Counted from the first letter of the stretch, positions 33,437 to 43,277 are shown. The stretch: DNA of 64,000 nucleotides from Micromonospora sp. WMMD1102 (GCF_029626265.1 NZ_JARUBN010000001.1:2790001-2854000), one strand, 5' to 3'. Numbers and translations are program-made. The notes: generated by a model not told the origin, from the letters alone.

Positions 33437-34999
33437 CTAGGAGCTGGTGTTAGTGCTCGTCGGCACGCCGTCGGCACAGGTGACGGTCATCTGCACGGTG
33501 CGGTTGCCGTGCCGGAACCGGACCATCGTGGTCGGTGCCGGCCCGGGGTCCACCGCGTCGGTCCGGTAGGGGCGGCTCGGGTTCCAGGACAGCAGCCAGG
33601 CGCCGCCGTCGGTGCAGGTCGCCCGGACCGATCCGCCGTCGGAGGTCAGCGTCCGTTCCTCCGGCGCCGAGGTCGTCGGCGGCGACTCCGGGGTCGACGG
33701 CGCCGGCTCGTCGGGCCCGGTCGGGGTGCCCGGATCGCCGCCGCCCGGATCACCACCCGGGCCGCCGCCCGGCCCCCCGCCCGGCTGACCAACCGGGGGG
33801 AACCCGGTCGCCGGCCCGGGCACGGGACCACCGCTCGGGTTCCCCGGGGCGCCGACGAGCGGCGTCGGCGGCTCCGGCCGGTTCGCCGGGGTGCCCGGAG
33901 CACCACCGGTGGTCCCCGGCGGACCGGTGCCGACGGTCGGTCCACCACTCGGCCCCGGCCATGCGCCACCGCTGCTGCGGCCGAGTCCCGAGCCGAGCGG
34001 ATCGACGAACCAGAGCAGCAGCGCGCTGACCGCCACCGCCGCCCCGCCGGCCGCCAGCACTCCGGCCCGGAACCGCGTCCTGCGGCGGCCGGCGCCCGGC
34101 GGGACCAGCACCGTCGAGGGTTCGCCGTCGACCGCGACCGGGGCCAGCGAGTGGGCGAGTTCGTCGTCGACGATCCGTACCCCGGCGGACCGGGCGAGCA
34201 CGGCGGCCACCTCGCGGGCCGCCGGACGCCGCTCCGGATCCTTCTCGAGGCAGCGCCGACACAGCTCGACGACCGTCGCCGGTACGTCGGGCAGCGGCGG
34301 CAGCGGCGCCGGTTCGACGTACACGTGGGCCCGGAGCATCTGGGTCGCGGTCTCCGCGCTCCACGGTGGGCGTCCCGCCAGCAGACGGTAGAGCAGCACC
34401 CCGACGCCGTACACGTCGGAGGCGGGCACCACCGTGTCACCGCTGATCCGTTCCGGGGCGAGATAGCCGGGGGTGCCGAGCAGTTCGTCACCCCACTCCT
34501 CGGCGTCGCCCGGTCCGACCGCCGCGGCGATGCCGAAGTCGACGACCTTCGCCCCGGCCGGGGTCACCATCACGTTGCCGGGCTTGATGTCCCGGTGCAC
34601 CAGTCCACGGTCGTGCGCGGCGGCCAGCGCCGCCGCCACCTCGGCGCAGATCCGGAAGGCGGCCTTCGGCGGCAGCGGCCCCGCGGCGAGGCGCTGTTCG
34701 AGGGTGCCGCCCTCGACGAGTTCCATCACCACGTACGGGACGCAGGTCGGGCCGGTCACCGACTCGCCGAAGTCGTACACCTGAGCGACGTTCGGGTGTG
34801 ACAGCGCGGCTGCCGCCCGAGCCTCGTGCCGGATCCGGCGTCGCGAGACCGGGTCCCGGGCATGCCGGCCAGCCAGCAGCTTGACCGCGACCGGCCGGCC
34901 GAGGACCTCGTCCCGGGCCCGCCAGACCACCGCCATCCCGCCCCGGCCGAGCTGGTCTTCCAGCCGGTAGCGACCGCCGAGTACCTGCTGCGCCTCCAC
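33437..34999 (-). CDS. Membrane Ser/Thr protein kinase (PknB-like)
   Basis: A 520-aa Hanks-type kinase. Residues ~8-265 are the kinase domain: YRLEDQLGRGGMAVVW (glycine loop), VAVKLL (ATP-binding Lys), LVHRDIKPGNVM (catalytic loop), VVDFGIA (DFG) and GTPGYLAPERISG. A TM helix (VLAAGGAAVAVSALLLWFVD) is followed by a ~115-residue Gly/Pro-rich stalk and a small extracytoplasmic domain with CTDGGAWLLSW and VTCADG, probably disulfide-linked. There are no PASTA repeats, so the sensed signal is unknown. GTG 34999 is chosen because the kinase domain begins eight residues later. The upstream gene on the same strand is the APC permease. Confidence 0.92.
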   Translation of the reverse strand: MEAQQVLGGRYRLEDQLGRGGMAVVWRARDEVLGRPVAVKLLAGRHARDPVSRRRIRHEARAAAALSHPNVAQVYDFGESVTGPTCVPYVVMELVEGGTLEQRLAAGPLPPKAAFRICAEVAAALAAAHDRGLVHRDIKPGNVMVTPAGAKVVDFGIAAAVGPGDAEEWGDELLGTPGYLAPERISGDTVVPASDVYGVGVLLYRLLAGRPPWSAETATQMLRAHVYVEPAPLPPLPDVPATVVELCRRCLEKDPERRPAAREVAAVLARSAGVRIVDDELAHSLAPVAVDGEPSTVLVPPGAGRRRTRFRAGVLAAGGAAVAVSALLLWFVDPLGSGLGRSSGGAWPGPSGGPTVGTGPPGTTGGAPGTPANRPEPPTPLVGAPGNPSGGPVPGPATGFPPVGQPGGGPGGGPGGDPGGGDPGTPTGPDEPAPSTPESPPTTSAPEERTLTSDGGSVRATCTDGGAWLLSWNPSRPYRTDAVDPGPAPTTMVRFRHGNRTVQMTVTCADGVPTSTNTSS

Positions 35000-35213
35000 G
35001 CGGACAGTTTGCTCTGCCGGGCCGCGGCTCGCCCGACCCACACGCCGTCCGGTCGCGGCATTGTCCTCGATCGGGCACCGACCCGACCGGACGGGCCAGG
35101 GCGGAACCGCCGCGTCGGTCGACCAGAGTGCTGCGATCGTCCGCACGACGCCCGCCGTCCCGCCCCGCCGTCCTGCCCCGCCTAGCCGACCCGTCCGGGC
35201 GCTTCCGGTCGGG

Positions 35214-37382
35214 TCACTCGGGCAGCTGGACGGGGACGCTGGTGACCACCACACCGGGTACGCCCCGCAGGGCGCGACGCAGCCGCAGCTCGGTCCGGGT
35301 GTGCAGGATGTGGTGCCACAGGTGCCGGACCACGATCTCCGGTACCACCACGGTCAGGGTGACCTCCGGCCGTGCCGAGCGCAGCGCCCCGACGTACTGG
35401 GCCAGCGGCGCGATCACGGTCCGGTACGGCGAGATGATCGTCTCCAGCCGCAGGTGGCCACCCCAGGCCTCCCACTGTCGGCGGAACCGGTCGGCCTCCT
35501 CCTGCTCGGAGGTGAGGTGTACGGCGAAGGCCGGCTGCCCGAGCGAGGTCGCGTACGCCAGTGCCCGCAGGGCGGCCAGGTTCAGCCGGGCCACCGGTAC
35601 GACCACCAGGTGCCGCAGCTCGCCCGGGACCAGCTCCGCCCCGGTGCCCGGAGCGCCCGCCGGCACGGTCAACGCCTGTCGCATCGCGTCGTAGTGCCGT
35701 CTGATCTGTAGGCAGAGCAGCACCAGCAGCGGCACGGCGACCACCACCACCCAGGCGCCCTCGGCGAACTTGGTGACCCCGGCGGTGACCAGGACCAGGC
35801 CGCAGAGCAGCGCACCGGTGGCGTTCAGCGCCGCCCGCCAGCGCCAGCCCGGTTCCCGGTGCCGGCGCCAGTGCACCACCATGCCGCCCTGGGAGAGGGT
35901 GAAGGCCAGGAAGACCCCGACCGCGTAGAGCGGGATCAGCGACTGGGTGTAGCCGCCGAACGCCACGAAGATCAGCGCCGCCGCCACGGCCAGCACGATG
36001 ATGCCGTTGCTGAACGCGAGCCGGTCTCCCATGTGCAGGAACTGTCGGGGGGCGTAGCTGTCCCGGGCCATGAAGAAGAGCAACCGGGGGAAGTCGTTGA
36101 AGGCGGTGTTCGCGGCCAGCAGCAGGACCAGGGTGGTGGCGGCCTGGATCAGCGCGTACCACGGGCCGGTGCGGAACGTCTCGCGGGCGAGTTGGGACAG
36201 CAGCGTCTCGTCGGGCCGCGGGACCAGGCCGTTGAGGTGGATCAGCAGGGTCAGCCCGGCGAAGAGCACCACCAGGATGCCGACCATCCAGGTGAGCGTG
36301 GTCCGGGCCTGGCGCCACTCGACCGGCCGGAACGCCGGCACCGCGTCGGCGACCGCCTCGATCCCGGTCATCGAGGAGGCGCCGGAGGCGAAGGCGCGGA
36401 GCACGACCAGCAGGCCGAGTCCCTCGACCGCGCCGACCGGTGGCGGCGGGACGGGTTCGAATCCCCGGCCCGCCGCCCGGGCCACCCCGACGGCGAAGAG
36501 CAGCCCGATGGCGGCCAGGAAGAGGTACGTCGGCGCGGCGAAGAGCTTGCCGGACGCCCGTACCCCGCGCAGGTTGCCGGCGAGCAGCACGGCGATCACC
36601 AACAGGCCGAGCGGCACCGTGTACGGGGTCAGCCCGGGCAGCGCCGAGGTGATCGCCTCCACGCCGGCCGCCACCGACACCGAGACGGTCAGCACGTAGT
36701 CGATGATCAGTCCGGCCGCGGCGGTGAGCCCGGCCCGGGTGCCGAGACTGTCGGAGGCCACCAGATAGGAGCCGGCGCCGTGCGGATAGGCGTAGACCGT
36801 CTGCCGGTACGACGTACCGACCGTGATCATCAGCAGTACCAGTGCGGCGGCGATCGGCAGGGCCAGGCCCAGCGCGCCGCTGCCGGCCAGCACCAGGACG
36901 GCGAGCATCGCCTCCGGCCCGTACGCGACCGAGGAGAGCAGGTCGGAGGAGAGCACCGGCAGGGCGACGAGTTTCCGCATCCGCTCGTGCAGCACCGCCG
37001 TGCTGGCCAGCGGTGGGCCGAGCAGGGCCCGCCGCAGTGCCGTGGCGGCCCGGCCGGGCCGGCTGCCGGTGGGGCTGGCCGGGCCGGTGGCGGTCAACTG
37101 CCCCTGCCGCTCGGTCGTCCTGAACATCTCGATCCGGCCCAGCCGGCCCGAGCGGCTCGGCGCCGCCCGGTGCCGGTAGTTCTCCAGTCCCGGATCCAGC
37201 GGCAGTACGGCGTCCCGGGGCGGCTGGTCGGCCAGGTCCACCCGCCACCGCCGGCCGACCCCGCCCAGGGCGGCCAGTTCGGCCTCGTCCAGCGCCGGGA
37301 ACTCGGCCGACGGGCTGAGGACGCTGCTCGGCTGCTCCGCTGGCCGCGCACCGTTCCCGTTTCGCCGCTGTCGCCGCACCAT
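35214..37382 (-). CDS. APC family permease with cytoplasmic C-terminal domain
   Basis: A 722-aa transporter. After a ~110-residue polar N-terminus come about 12 TM helices. ALPVLSSDLLSSVAYGPEAM and YRQTVYAYPHGAGSYLVASD are typical of the amino-acid/polyamine/potassium (KUP-like) APC group. Residues ~590-722 are a soluble domain (HLVVVPVARLNLAALRALAY, then VVVPEIVVRHLWHHILHTRT) resembling a USP-like sensor. The substrate is unknown; amino acid or potassium is possible. ATG 37382 has GGCGGAG upstream; earlier in-frame sequence is repeat DNA and excluded. Confidence 0.9.
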   Translation of the reverse strand: MVRRQRRNGNGARPAEQPSSVLSPSAEFPALDEAELAALGGVGRRWRVDLADQPPRDAVLPLDPGLENYRHRAAPSRSGRLGRIEMFRTTERQGQLTATGPASPTGSRPGRAATALRRALLGPPLASTAVLHERMRKLVALPVLSSDLLSSVAYGPEAMLAVLVLAGSGALGLALPIAAALVLLMITVGTSYRQTVYAYPHGAGSYLVASDSLGTRAGLTAAAGLIIDYVLTVSVSVAAGVEAITSALPGLTPYTVPLGLLVIAVLLAGNLRGVRASGKLFAAPTYLFLAAIGLLFAVGVARAAGRGFEPVPPPPVGAVEGLGLLVVLRAFASGASSMTGIEAVADAVPAFRPVEWRQARTTLTWMVGILVVLFAGLTLLIHLNGLVPRPDETLLSQLARETFRTGPWYALIQAATTLVLLLAANTAFNDFPRLLFFMARDSYAPRQFLHMGDRLAFSNGIIVLAVAAALIFVAFGGYTQSLIPLYAVGVFLAFTLSQGGMVVHWRRHREPGWRWRAALNATGALLCGLVLVTAGVTKFAEGAWVVVVAVPLLVLLCLQIRRHYDAMRQALTVPAGAPGTGAELVPGELRHLVVVPVARLNLAALRALAYATSLGQPAFAVHLTSEQEEADRFRRQWEAWGGHLRLETIISPYRTVIAPLAQYVGALRSARPEVTLTVVVPEIVVRHLWHHILHTRTELRLRRALRGVPGVVVTSVPVQLPE

Positions 37383-37518
37383 GCTCCGCCTCGTCCGACA
37401 CCGCTGCACCTCGTCCGACACCGCTCGCCTCGCACTGTCACCGATCTGGCCGGCCGGTCGCACCGAAACGGCGATACTCGGCCGGAAAGTACGGCCCCTC
37501 GGCGCCTTTCCCACCCGG

Positions 37519-37709
37519 CCGGAACGCCGTCGGGTTGCGGCGCGGCACGGTCGGGTGTGCCGGGTCGCCCGGCCGGAACGCCGATCGGGTTGCGGCGCGG
37601 CAACGCCGTCGGGTTGGCGCAGTACGGTCGGGTGTGCCGGACCGCCCGGACCGGGCACCCGGACGCGGACCCCGCCTGAGCTGCGGCGCAGTGCGGTCGG
37701 GTGTGCCGG
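37519..37709. repeat. Degenerate long repeats in the APC/LCP divergent region
   Basis: CGGTCGGGTGTGCCGG occurs at 37548-37563, 37625-37640 and 37694-37709 (77- and 69-bp spacing). Blocks starting CCGGAACGCCG and continuing TCGGGTTGCGGCGCGGCA occur at 37519 and 37573, with a partial third near 37602. The 387-bp gap contains no gene. Confidence 0.7.
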
Positions 37710-37769
37710 GGCGGATCGGCCGTGCGACCGGGGCTTTTCACTGTTGCGTGCATCAGTAGCATCGAGGCC

Positions 37770-38849
37770 ATGCCACACCACCCCTCACTCGCGGAGTCCG
37801 ACTCCACCGAGGTCATCGCGGCGACTCCGGACGGGAGTTCCACCGAGGCGCCGCCGCCGAAGCGCCGCCGGCGACGCACCCGGCGGATCGTCCTCATCAC
37901 GCTGCTGGTGTTGGCACTGCTGGGCGGCGGGGGAGCGGTTGCGGCCGGCATCTACGTCCACTCGCTGGAGTCGGGCATCGAACGGGTCGAGGCGTTCGAC
38001 GAGGTTCCCGAGGAGTCGCGTCCGGTCAAGGTGGCGAAGGACGCCAAGAACATCCTGATCCTGGGCAGCGACACCCGCGATCCGTCCAGCACCGGCGGAT
38101 CGCGCAGCGACACCATCATCCTCGCCCACCTGCCGGCGGACCGGTCGAGCGCACAGCTCGTCTCCATCCCCCGGGACACCTGGGTCAACGTGCCGAAGTC
38201 CAAGGACGGCAAGCACGGCGGTCGGGACGCGAAAATCAACGCGGCCTACGCGTGGGGCGGGATTCCGCTGATGGTGCAAACTGTCGAGAAGTTCACCGGG
38301 GTGCGGATCGACCACGTGGCGCTCGTCGACTTCGCCGGCTTCAAGGAGATCGTGGACGCGCTCGGCGGCGTGCAGCTCACCGTCGAGGAGAGCTTCACCT
38401 CCACGCACTCGCTGCTGCCCGGTGGCCGCCGCGAGTTCAAGAAGGGCAAGCAGGTGATGGACGGCGCGCAGGCGCTGGACTACGCCCGCGAGCGCTACGC
38501 GTTCAAGGACGGCGACTTCGCCCGGATCCGGCACCAGCAGCAGGTGATCCGGGCCATCCTCGACAAGGCGGCCTCCGGTGGCACATTGGCCAACCCAGCC
38601 AAGCTGAACTCCTTCATCCGGGCCTCCGCCGACGCGGTCTCGGTCGACAAGACCCTCTCCCTGCTGGACATGGGGACGGAGCTGCGGCACCTGCGCAGCG
38701 GCAACCTGACCTTCCTCACCAGCCCGACCAAGGGCACCGGCCGGGTCGGCGACGAGAGCGTGGTGTTCGCCAAGACCGACGAGGTGAAGACCTTCTACGA
38801 CGCGGTCCGGCGCGACGCGGTACCCGAGATCCTGAGTAGAGCGAAGTGA
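37770..38849 (+). CDS. LytR-CpsA-Psr (LCP) family protein
   Basis: A 359-aa type II membrane protein: a basic cytoplasmic N-terminus (KRRRRRTRR), one TM helix (IVLITLLVLALLGGGGAVAA), then the LCP domain with ILILGSDTRDPSSTGGSRSD (Asp/Arg pyrophosphate site), LVSIPRDTWVNVP and ALDYARERYAFKDGDFARIR. LCP enzymes transfer undecaprenyl-linked glycopolymers to peptidoglycan or other acceptors. Heading the EPS locus, it probably attaches the polysaccharide made by the downstream genes. ATG 37770 begins just before the conserved domain arrangement; a weak GAGG precedes it. Confidence 0.93.
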   Translation: MPHHPSLAESDSTEVIAATPDGSSTEAPPPKRRRRRTRRIVLITLLVLALLGGGGAVAAGIYVHSLESGIERVEAFDEVPEESRPVKVAKDAKNILILGSDTRDPSSTGGSRSDTIILAHLPADRSSAQLVSIPRDTWVNVPKSKDGKHGGRDAKINAAYAWGGIPLMVQTVEKFTGVRIDHVALVDFAGFKEIVDALGGVQLTVEESFTSTHSLLPGGRREFKKGKQVMDGAQALDYARERYAFKDGDFARIRHQQQVIRAILDKAASGGTLANPAKLNSFIRASADAVSVDKTLSLLDMGTELRHLRSGNLTFLTSPTKGTGRVGDESVVFAKTDEVKTFYDAVRRDAVPEILSRAK

Positions 38850-38935
38850 CCGCCCCCGCCGGGGCGGGACACCCACGGCCGTATCCTGCACCCGGCGTCC
38901 GGTAGCGGCGGTCGTCGTCACGGGGGAGGTAGCAG

Positions 38936-40498
38936 ATGTCGAGCTGGCCGTTGGCATCGCATGATCCGGTGGTCGGCCTGCCCGACACCGGCCCGCCGGA
39001 GCGGTCGCCGGCCGCGCCGGGCATGCCGGTCGCCGGTGCCGTCGACCCGGCCATCGACGCGCCGCCGGTGCCGCGGCCCCGCACCGGTCCCCCTGGGCCG
39101 GCCGAGCGGTTACGGGTCGGCACCGACACCACGGCGGTGCTGCCGTACGCCGGCTCCCGCGCCTCCGTGCGGACCCGTCGACTGCGCGCCTGGATGGTTA
39201 CCGCACCGGTCGACCTCGTCGCGCTGCTCGGGCCGCTGCTGGTCACCGACCGATACTGGCGGGGGACGGTCTTCACCGCCGGGCTCACCGTGGCCATCTT
39301 CGCCGCCGGCGGGCTCTACCGGGCCCGTCGACACATGAGCATCCTGGACGAGCTGCCGAGCCTCTGCGGTCGGCTGCTCGCCTCCGCCGCGATCGTCGCC
39401 ATCATCGCGGCGATGCGGCACGGCTCGGTCGAGTACATGACCGGTTTCATGCGGGGTGTCGTGCTCTCCGCCGGGCTGGTCATCGTAGGCCGTGCGATCA
39501 CCCGGCGGGCGGTGACGGTCGCCCGCAAGCGGCGCTGGGTGGAGCACAACGCCATCATCATCGGCAGCGGTCCGGTCGCCGCCGAACTCGCCCGGCTGTT
39601 GCGCCGCTATCCGCAGTACGGGTTGCGCTTCGCCGGCTGTGTCGACGCCGAGGAGCGGTCCGGGCCCGGCTCGCCGCCGCTGATCGGCACGTTGGACCAG
39701 CTCGCCGACCGGATCCGGCTGGTCGAGTGCGACGTGCTCGTCGTCGCCGAGCCCGACTGCCCGGAGAACAGCCTGATGGAGTTGCTGGCCCGCCCGGAGT
39801 TCGCGGACTGCGACATCTGGAGCGTGCCCCGGCTCTGGGGCTCGCGTTCGCCCGGCGGGCTGCCCGACCACATCGGTGCGATCCCGATGGTGCAGATCCG
39901 GCACACCAGCCTCACCGGCCTGCGCTGGCTGCTCAAGCGCGCCTCCGACATCGTCTTCTGTGTCGTGGCGCTCGTCGTGCTGAGCCCGATGCTGGTGCTC
40001 TGCGCCCTCGCCACCTGGTTGGAGGGCGGTCGCGGGATCTTCTTCCACCAGGAACGGATCGGCCGGTACGGCAGGCCGTTCGACGTCATCAAGTTCCGCA
40101 CCATGAAACCGGCGGACGAGACCGAGTCCCGGACCCACTGGTCGATCGCCGACGACCAGCGGATCGGCCCGGTCGGCCGGTTCATGCGGCGCACCTCGCT
40201 GGACGAGCTGCCCCAGCTCTGGAACATCCTGCGCGGCGACATGACCGTGGTCGGCCCCCGCCCCGAGCGGCCGTACTTCGTGCAGAAGTTCTCCGCCGAG
40301 CATCCCGACTACGCGATGCGGCACCGGGTGCCGGTCGGGCTGACCGGGCTGGCCCAGGTGAGTGGCCTGCGCGGGGACACCCCGATCTCCGACCGCGCCC
40401 GGTTCGACAACTACTACATCGAGAACTGGTCGCTCTGGCTGGACACCAAGGTGCTGCTGCGTACGGTCATCGAGGTGTTCCGGGGCGGCGGCAGGTGA
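38936..40498 (+). CDS. Polyprenyl glycosylphosphotransferase (initiating sugar transferase)
   Basis: A 520-aa membrane enzyme. A Pro-rich N-terminus is followed by four TM helices, a CoA-binding-like domain (NAIIIGSGPVAAELARLLRR) and the bacterial sugar-transferase domain: KRASDIVFCVVALVVLSPML, FFHQERIGRYGRPFDVIKFR, SLDELPQLWNILRGDMTVVG and PRPERPYFVQKF. It transfers a sugar-1-phosphate to undecaprenyl phosphate, the first step of EPS assembly. ATG 38936 follows GGGGGAGG. It is 86 bp downstream of the LCP gene on the same strand. Confidence 0.95.
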   Translation: MSSWPLASHDPVVGLPDTGPPERSPAAPGMPVAGAVDPAIDAPPVPRPRTGPPGPAERLRVGTDTTAVLPYAGSRASVRTRRLRAWMVTAPVDLVALLGPLLVTDRYWRGTVFTAGLTVAIFAAGGLYRARRHMSILDELPSLCGRLLASAAIVAIIAAMRHGSVEYMTGFMRGVVLSAGLVIVGRAITRRAVTVARKRRWVEHNAIIIGSGPVAAELARLLRRYPQYGLRFAGCVDAEERSGPGSPPLIGTLDQLADRIRLVECDVLVVAEPDCPENSLMELLARPEFADCDIWSVPRLWGSRSPGGLPDHIGAIPMVQIRHTSLTGLRWLLKRASDIVFCVVALVVLSPMLVLCALATWLEGGRGIFFHQERIGRYGRPFDVIKFRTMKPADETESRTHWSIADDQRIGPVGRFMRRTSLDELPQLWNILRGDMTVVGPRPERPYFVQKFSAEHPDYAMRHRVPVGLTGLAQVSGLRGDTPISDRARFDNYYIENWSLWLDTKVLLRTVIEVFRGGGR

Positions 40499-40534
40499 GC
40501 AATCCCTCGGCGTGGCCGGCTCGCGGCCCGTCGG

Positions 40535-41779
40535 CTATCCGGCGGCGGGCAGGAACGGCAGCGGGGTGACCTGGTAGCCGCCCAGGTAGCGGGCCGGGTC
40601 GGCGCCGAGCACCGAACCGAGGACGGTGCCGAAGACCTGCCGGAAGTCGACCGTGGCCCGCAGGTCGCCGTCGTCCAGGTCGGTCAGGCTCGGCTGCTCG
40701 CCGTAGAGACCGCCGGTCACGTCGCCGCCGAGCACGAAGACCGGTCCGGCGGTGCCGTGGTCGGTGCCGTCCGAGGCGTTCGCCCGGACCCGCCGCCCGA
40801 ACTCGCTGTAGACCACCACGGTGACCCGCCGGCCGGCCTCGGTCCGGGTCATCCGCTCCACGAAAGCGGCCAGCGCCTGGTCGAGCTGGGTCAACAGCAT
40901 CTCGTGCCCGGCGATCTCGCTGGCGTGCGTGTCGAACCCGCCGAGACTCACCGAGTACACCCGGGTCGGTACGTTCGCCTCGACGCAGCGGGCGACCAGC
41001 CCGAGCTGCCCGGCGAGCGCGCTCGAGCCGCCGGTGCCGGTCGCCGGGCCCATCGGCCCGCCGTCGGCCTGGGGCAGCTCCCGGCCCTGCCGCACCAGCT
41101 GCTCCACCCGGAGCAGGTCGGCGTAGGAGGCGGCGGCGCGGGCCTGCATCGCCGGCTCGCCCGGCTGCGCCCCGCCGAGCGCCCCGACGAGCCCGGTGTC
41201 GATGCCGGGTGGCAGTTTGAGGCCGCCGAGGCTGACGCAGGCACCGGCCCGGGTCTCCCCGGCGAGCAGCGGCGGCAGCACCGGCTCGAAGCTCACCGCC
41301 GTCTCCGGGGACGCCCTGGTGCCGTCCAGCCACCGCCCGACCCAGCCGCTGTAGATCGGCATCTCCGGTGACGCGGTCTGCCAGATGTCCATCGACCGGA
41401 AGTGGCTGCGGTCCGGCTTCGGATAGCCGACGCCCAGCACGACCGCGAGCCGCCCCGCGTCCCAGAGCCGCTTCAGCCCGGTCAGTTTCGGGTTCAGGCC
41501 CAGGGTGTCGTCCAGGTGCAGCACCTTCTCGGCCGGGTACGCCAACTCGGGCCGCAGCCCGTGGTAGCGGCGGTCCTGGTACGGGATGACGGTGTTCAGG
41601 CCGTCGTTGCCGCCGTAGAGGGTGACCAGCACCAGGGTCCGGCCCGGGTCGGCGGGGTCGACCGGGGACGACTTCTCCAGCAGCTCGGCCAGGCCCAGGC
41701 CGGCACCGGTGGCCGCCAGCGCACCGGCGCCGACGACACCGGAGGCGAGCAGGAAACGGCGTCGGGTAAGCGCGTCCAT
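40535..41779 (-). CDS. DUF1501 domain protein (TAT-exported)
   Basis: A 414-aa protein with a twin-arginine signal (LTRRRFLLASGVVGAGALAA) and a sulfatase/phosphatase-like fold: TLVLVTLYGGNDGLNTVIPY, GYPKPDRSHFRSMDIWQTA, SLGGFDTHASEIAGHEMLL and VVVYSEFGRRVRANASDGTD. DUF1501 proteins occur with DUF1800 partners in many bacteria; the reaction is unknown. Its ATG is 1 bp after the DUF1800 stop, so the two are a translational unit. The pair lies opposite to the surrounding EPS genes and may belong to a different process. Confidence 0.93.
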   Translation of the reverse strand: MDALTRRRFLLASGVVGAGALAATGAGLGLAELLEKSSPVDPADPGRTLVLVTLYGGNDGLNTVIPYQDRRYHGLRPELAYPAEKVLHLDDTLGLNPKLTGLKRLWDAGRLAVVLGVGYPKPDRSHFRSMDIWQTASPEMPIYSGWVGRWLDGTRASPETAVSFEPVLPPLLAGETRAGACVSLGGLKLPPGIDTGLVGALGGAQPGEPAMQARAAASYADLLRVEQLVRQGRELPQADGGPMGPATGTGGSSALAGQLGLVARCVEANVPTRVYSVSLGGFDTHASEIAGHEMLLTQLDQALAAFVERMTRTEAGRRVTVVVYSEFGRRVRANASDGTDHGTAGPVFVLGGDVTGGLYGEQPSLTDLDDGDLRATVDFRQVFGTVLGSVLGADPARYLGGYQVTPLPFLPAAG

Positions 41780-41780
41780 C

Positions 41781-43049
41781 TCAGGTCACCAGGTATTCCG
41801 GGCTCGACAGGCCGAGGACGAGCAGTTGGCGCGGGTCGCCGACGTCACGGAGCACCTGGTAGGTCCGGTCGGTCCAGCCGTCCAGGCAGAGCAGGTGCGC
41901 CACGTCCTCCGGGGTGAGCCGCCCCGGTTGGTGCAGCGCGGCCAGCTTCCCGGCAAGGTTCATCCTGACCTGGGCGGCGGCCGAGGTCAACCAGGCCGTG
42001 CCGGCCGGCCAGCCGCCCACGCTGGGCGGGGCGAACGGGAGCTGTCCGAGGGCGCGCATCGCGTACACGATCTCCATGGCGGTCTCGACCGGCAGGCTGC
42101 TCATCCGCAGGCCGAGCTGCCGCATCGCCCCGACCAGCCACTCCACCGGCTGCTTCACCAGGGTGTGCGCGGTGCCGGCGAAGGCGTCGTCCTCGAAGAG
42201 CGCGCGCAGCATCGCCATCGGCGCCGGGAACGCCTCGGCCATCTTCTCCCGGACCCGCTCCGGGATCGGCTCGCTGTGCGAGGCGTACCGGAACCACATC
42301 CGGGCGGCCAGGAAGCGGGGGCACTCCGGGCGGGTCAGCAGCAGGTTGACCAGGCTGTGCGCGTCGAATTTGGCGGTCTGACCGAGGATCGTCTTGCGGC
42401 CCGGGTCGTGCCGCTGCCGGTCGAAGACCGGTGTCTCCTGCTCCAGGATCGTCCGCCAGCCGGTGAGCGCCCGGCCCGCCTCCCGGACGTCGCGTTCGGT
42501 GTACTGGCCGATGCCGAGCAGGAACAGCTCGAAGAGTTCCCGGGCGAGGTTCTCGTTCGGTGCGTCCTTCTTGTTGTGCTGCCCGTCCAGCCAGTAGATG
42601 AGGGCCTGGTCCACGATCATCCGGTGGGCCAGGTCCACCACGTCCCGGGCGGCCCGGATCGTCCGGTGCTGGGTCAGCATGTACTGCGCGCTGCTCACCT
42701 TGTCGACCGAGGTTGCCCAGTGCCCGTGCCAGAAGAAAACCAGCTTCTCCACCGCCTGGTGGCTGGCGACCGTCATCCGGTCCAGCCACCACCGCTCGAT
42801 CAGCTCGGCCTGGGCCTTGCGCATCGTGTCGGCCCGGACGTGCTGCTCCCGGGTCGGGTTCGGCAGGTTGGCGTGCGGGTCGGGGCCGAGCTTCGGGACG
42901 GGGGAGCTGGTCGCCCCGACGTCCGGCCCGAGCGGGGCGAGCAACCCGGAGAGGGTGTCGGGGTATCCCGACTGTTTCGCCGCCGCCAGCTCCGCCGCCG
43001 TCGGACCGAACCCGGCCCGGCGCAGGAGCAGCGCGACGTCGTCGGTCAT
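41781..43049 (-). CDS. DUF1800 domain protein
   Basis: A 422-aa helical protein of the DUF1800 family: DVALLLRRAGFGPTAAELAA, FFWHGHWATS, NLARELFELFLLGIGQYTER, RALTGWR and FDAHSLVNLLLTRPECPRFL. No signal peptide is visible, yet its partner carries a TAT signal, so the two may be co-exported (inference). ATG 43049 starts the conserved N-terminus; there is no obvious ribosome site. It is divergent from the first GT4-like gene across 228 bp that holds a 24-bp tandem repeat. Confidence 0.92.
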   Translation of the reverse strand: MTDDVALLLRRAGFGPTAAELAAAKQSGYPDTLSGLLAPLGPDVGATSSPVPKLGPDPHANLPNPTREQHVRADTMRKAQAELIERWWLDRMTVASHQAVEKLVFFWHGHWATSVDKVSSAQYMLTQHRTIRAARDVVDLAHRMIVDQALIYWLDGQHNKKDAPNENLARELFELFLLGIGQYTERDVREAGRALTGWRTILEQETPVFDRQRHDPGRKTILGQTAKFDAHSLVNLLLTRPECPRFLAARMWFRYASHSEPIPERVREKMAEAFPAPMAMLRALFEDDAFAGTAHTLVKQPVEWLVGAMRQLGLRMSSLPVETAMEIVYAMRALGQLPFAPPSVGGWPAGTAWLTSAAAQVRMNLAGKLAALHQPGRLTPEDVAHLLCLDGWTDRTYQVLRDVGDPRQLLVLGLSSPEYLVT

Positions 43050-43166
43050 GAAGGCAACATAGGCGAGAAACCGGGACAGCGGCAAACCCTCCCGGCCGGC
43101 GTCGCGACCGGCGGAAAACGGCAGCCCGTGCCGGCGGCCGGGTCGGGTGTGGAGGGTGCTCGTCCG

Positions 43167-43214
43167 GCGACTACTGGCGGACAAACCCGAGCGACTCCTG
43201 GCGGACAAACCCGA
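43167..43214. repeat. 24-bp tandem repeat in the DUF1800/GT intergenic region
   Basis: Two adjacent 24-bp units (43167-43190, 43191-43214) sharing CTGGCGGACAAACCCGAG differ at one base. Both the length and the position between divergent starts suit a regulator binding twice on one DNA face. Confidence 0.7.
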
Positions 43215-43277
43215 GTAAAGCGGGTCGGCGGCGAGGGTGGCTGTCGGCCGGGCCGCCCGCTCCCCTAGGGTACCCTG

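Noticed and set aside
41622..43268. 548-codon plus-strand frame
   Set aside because: It is antisense to the DUF1501 and DUF1800 genes, which have clear family motifs.
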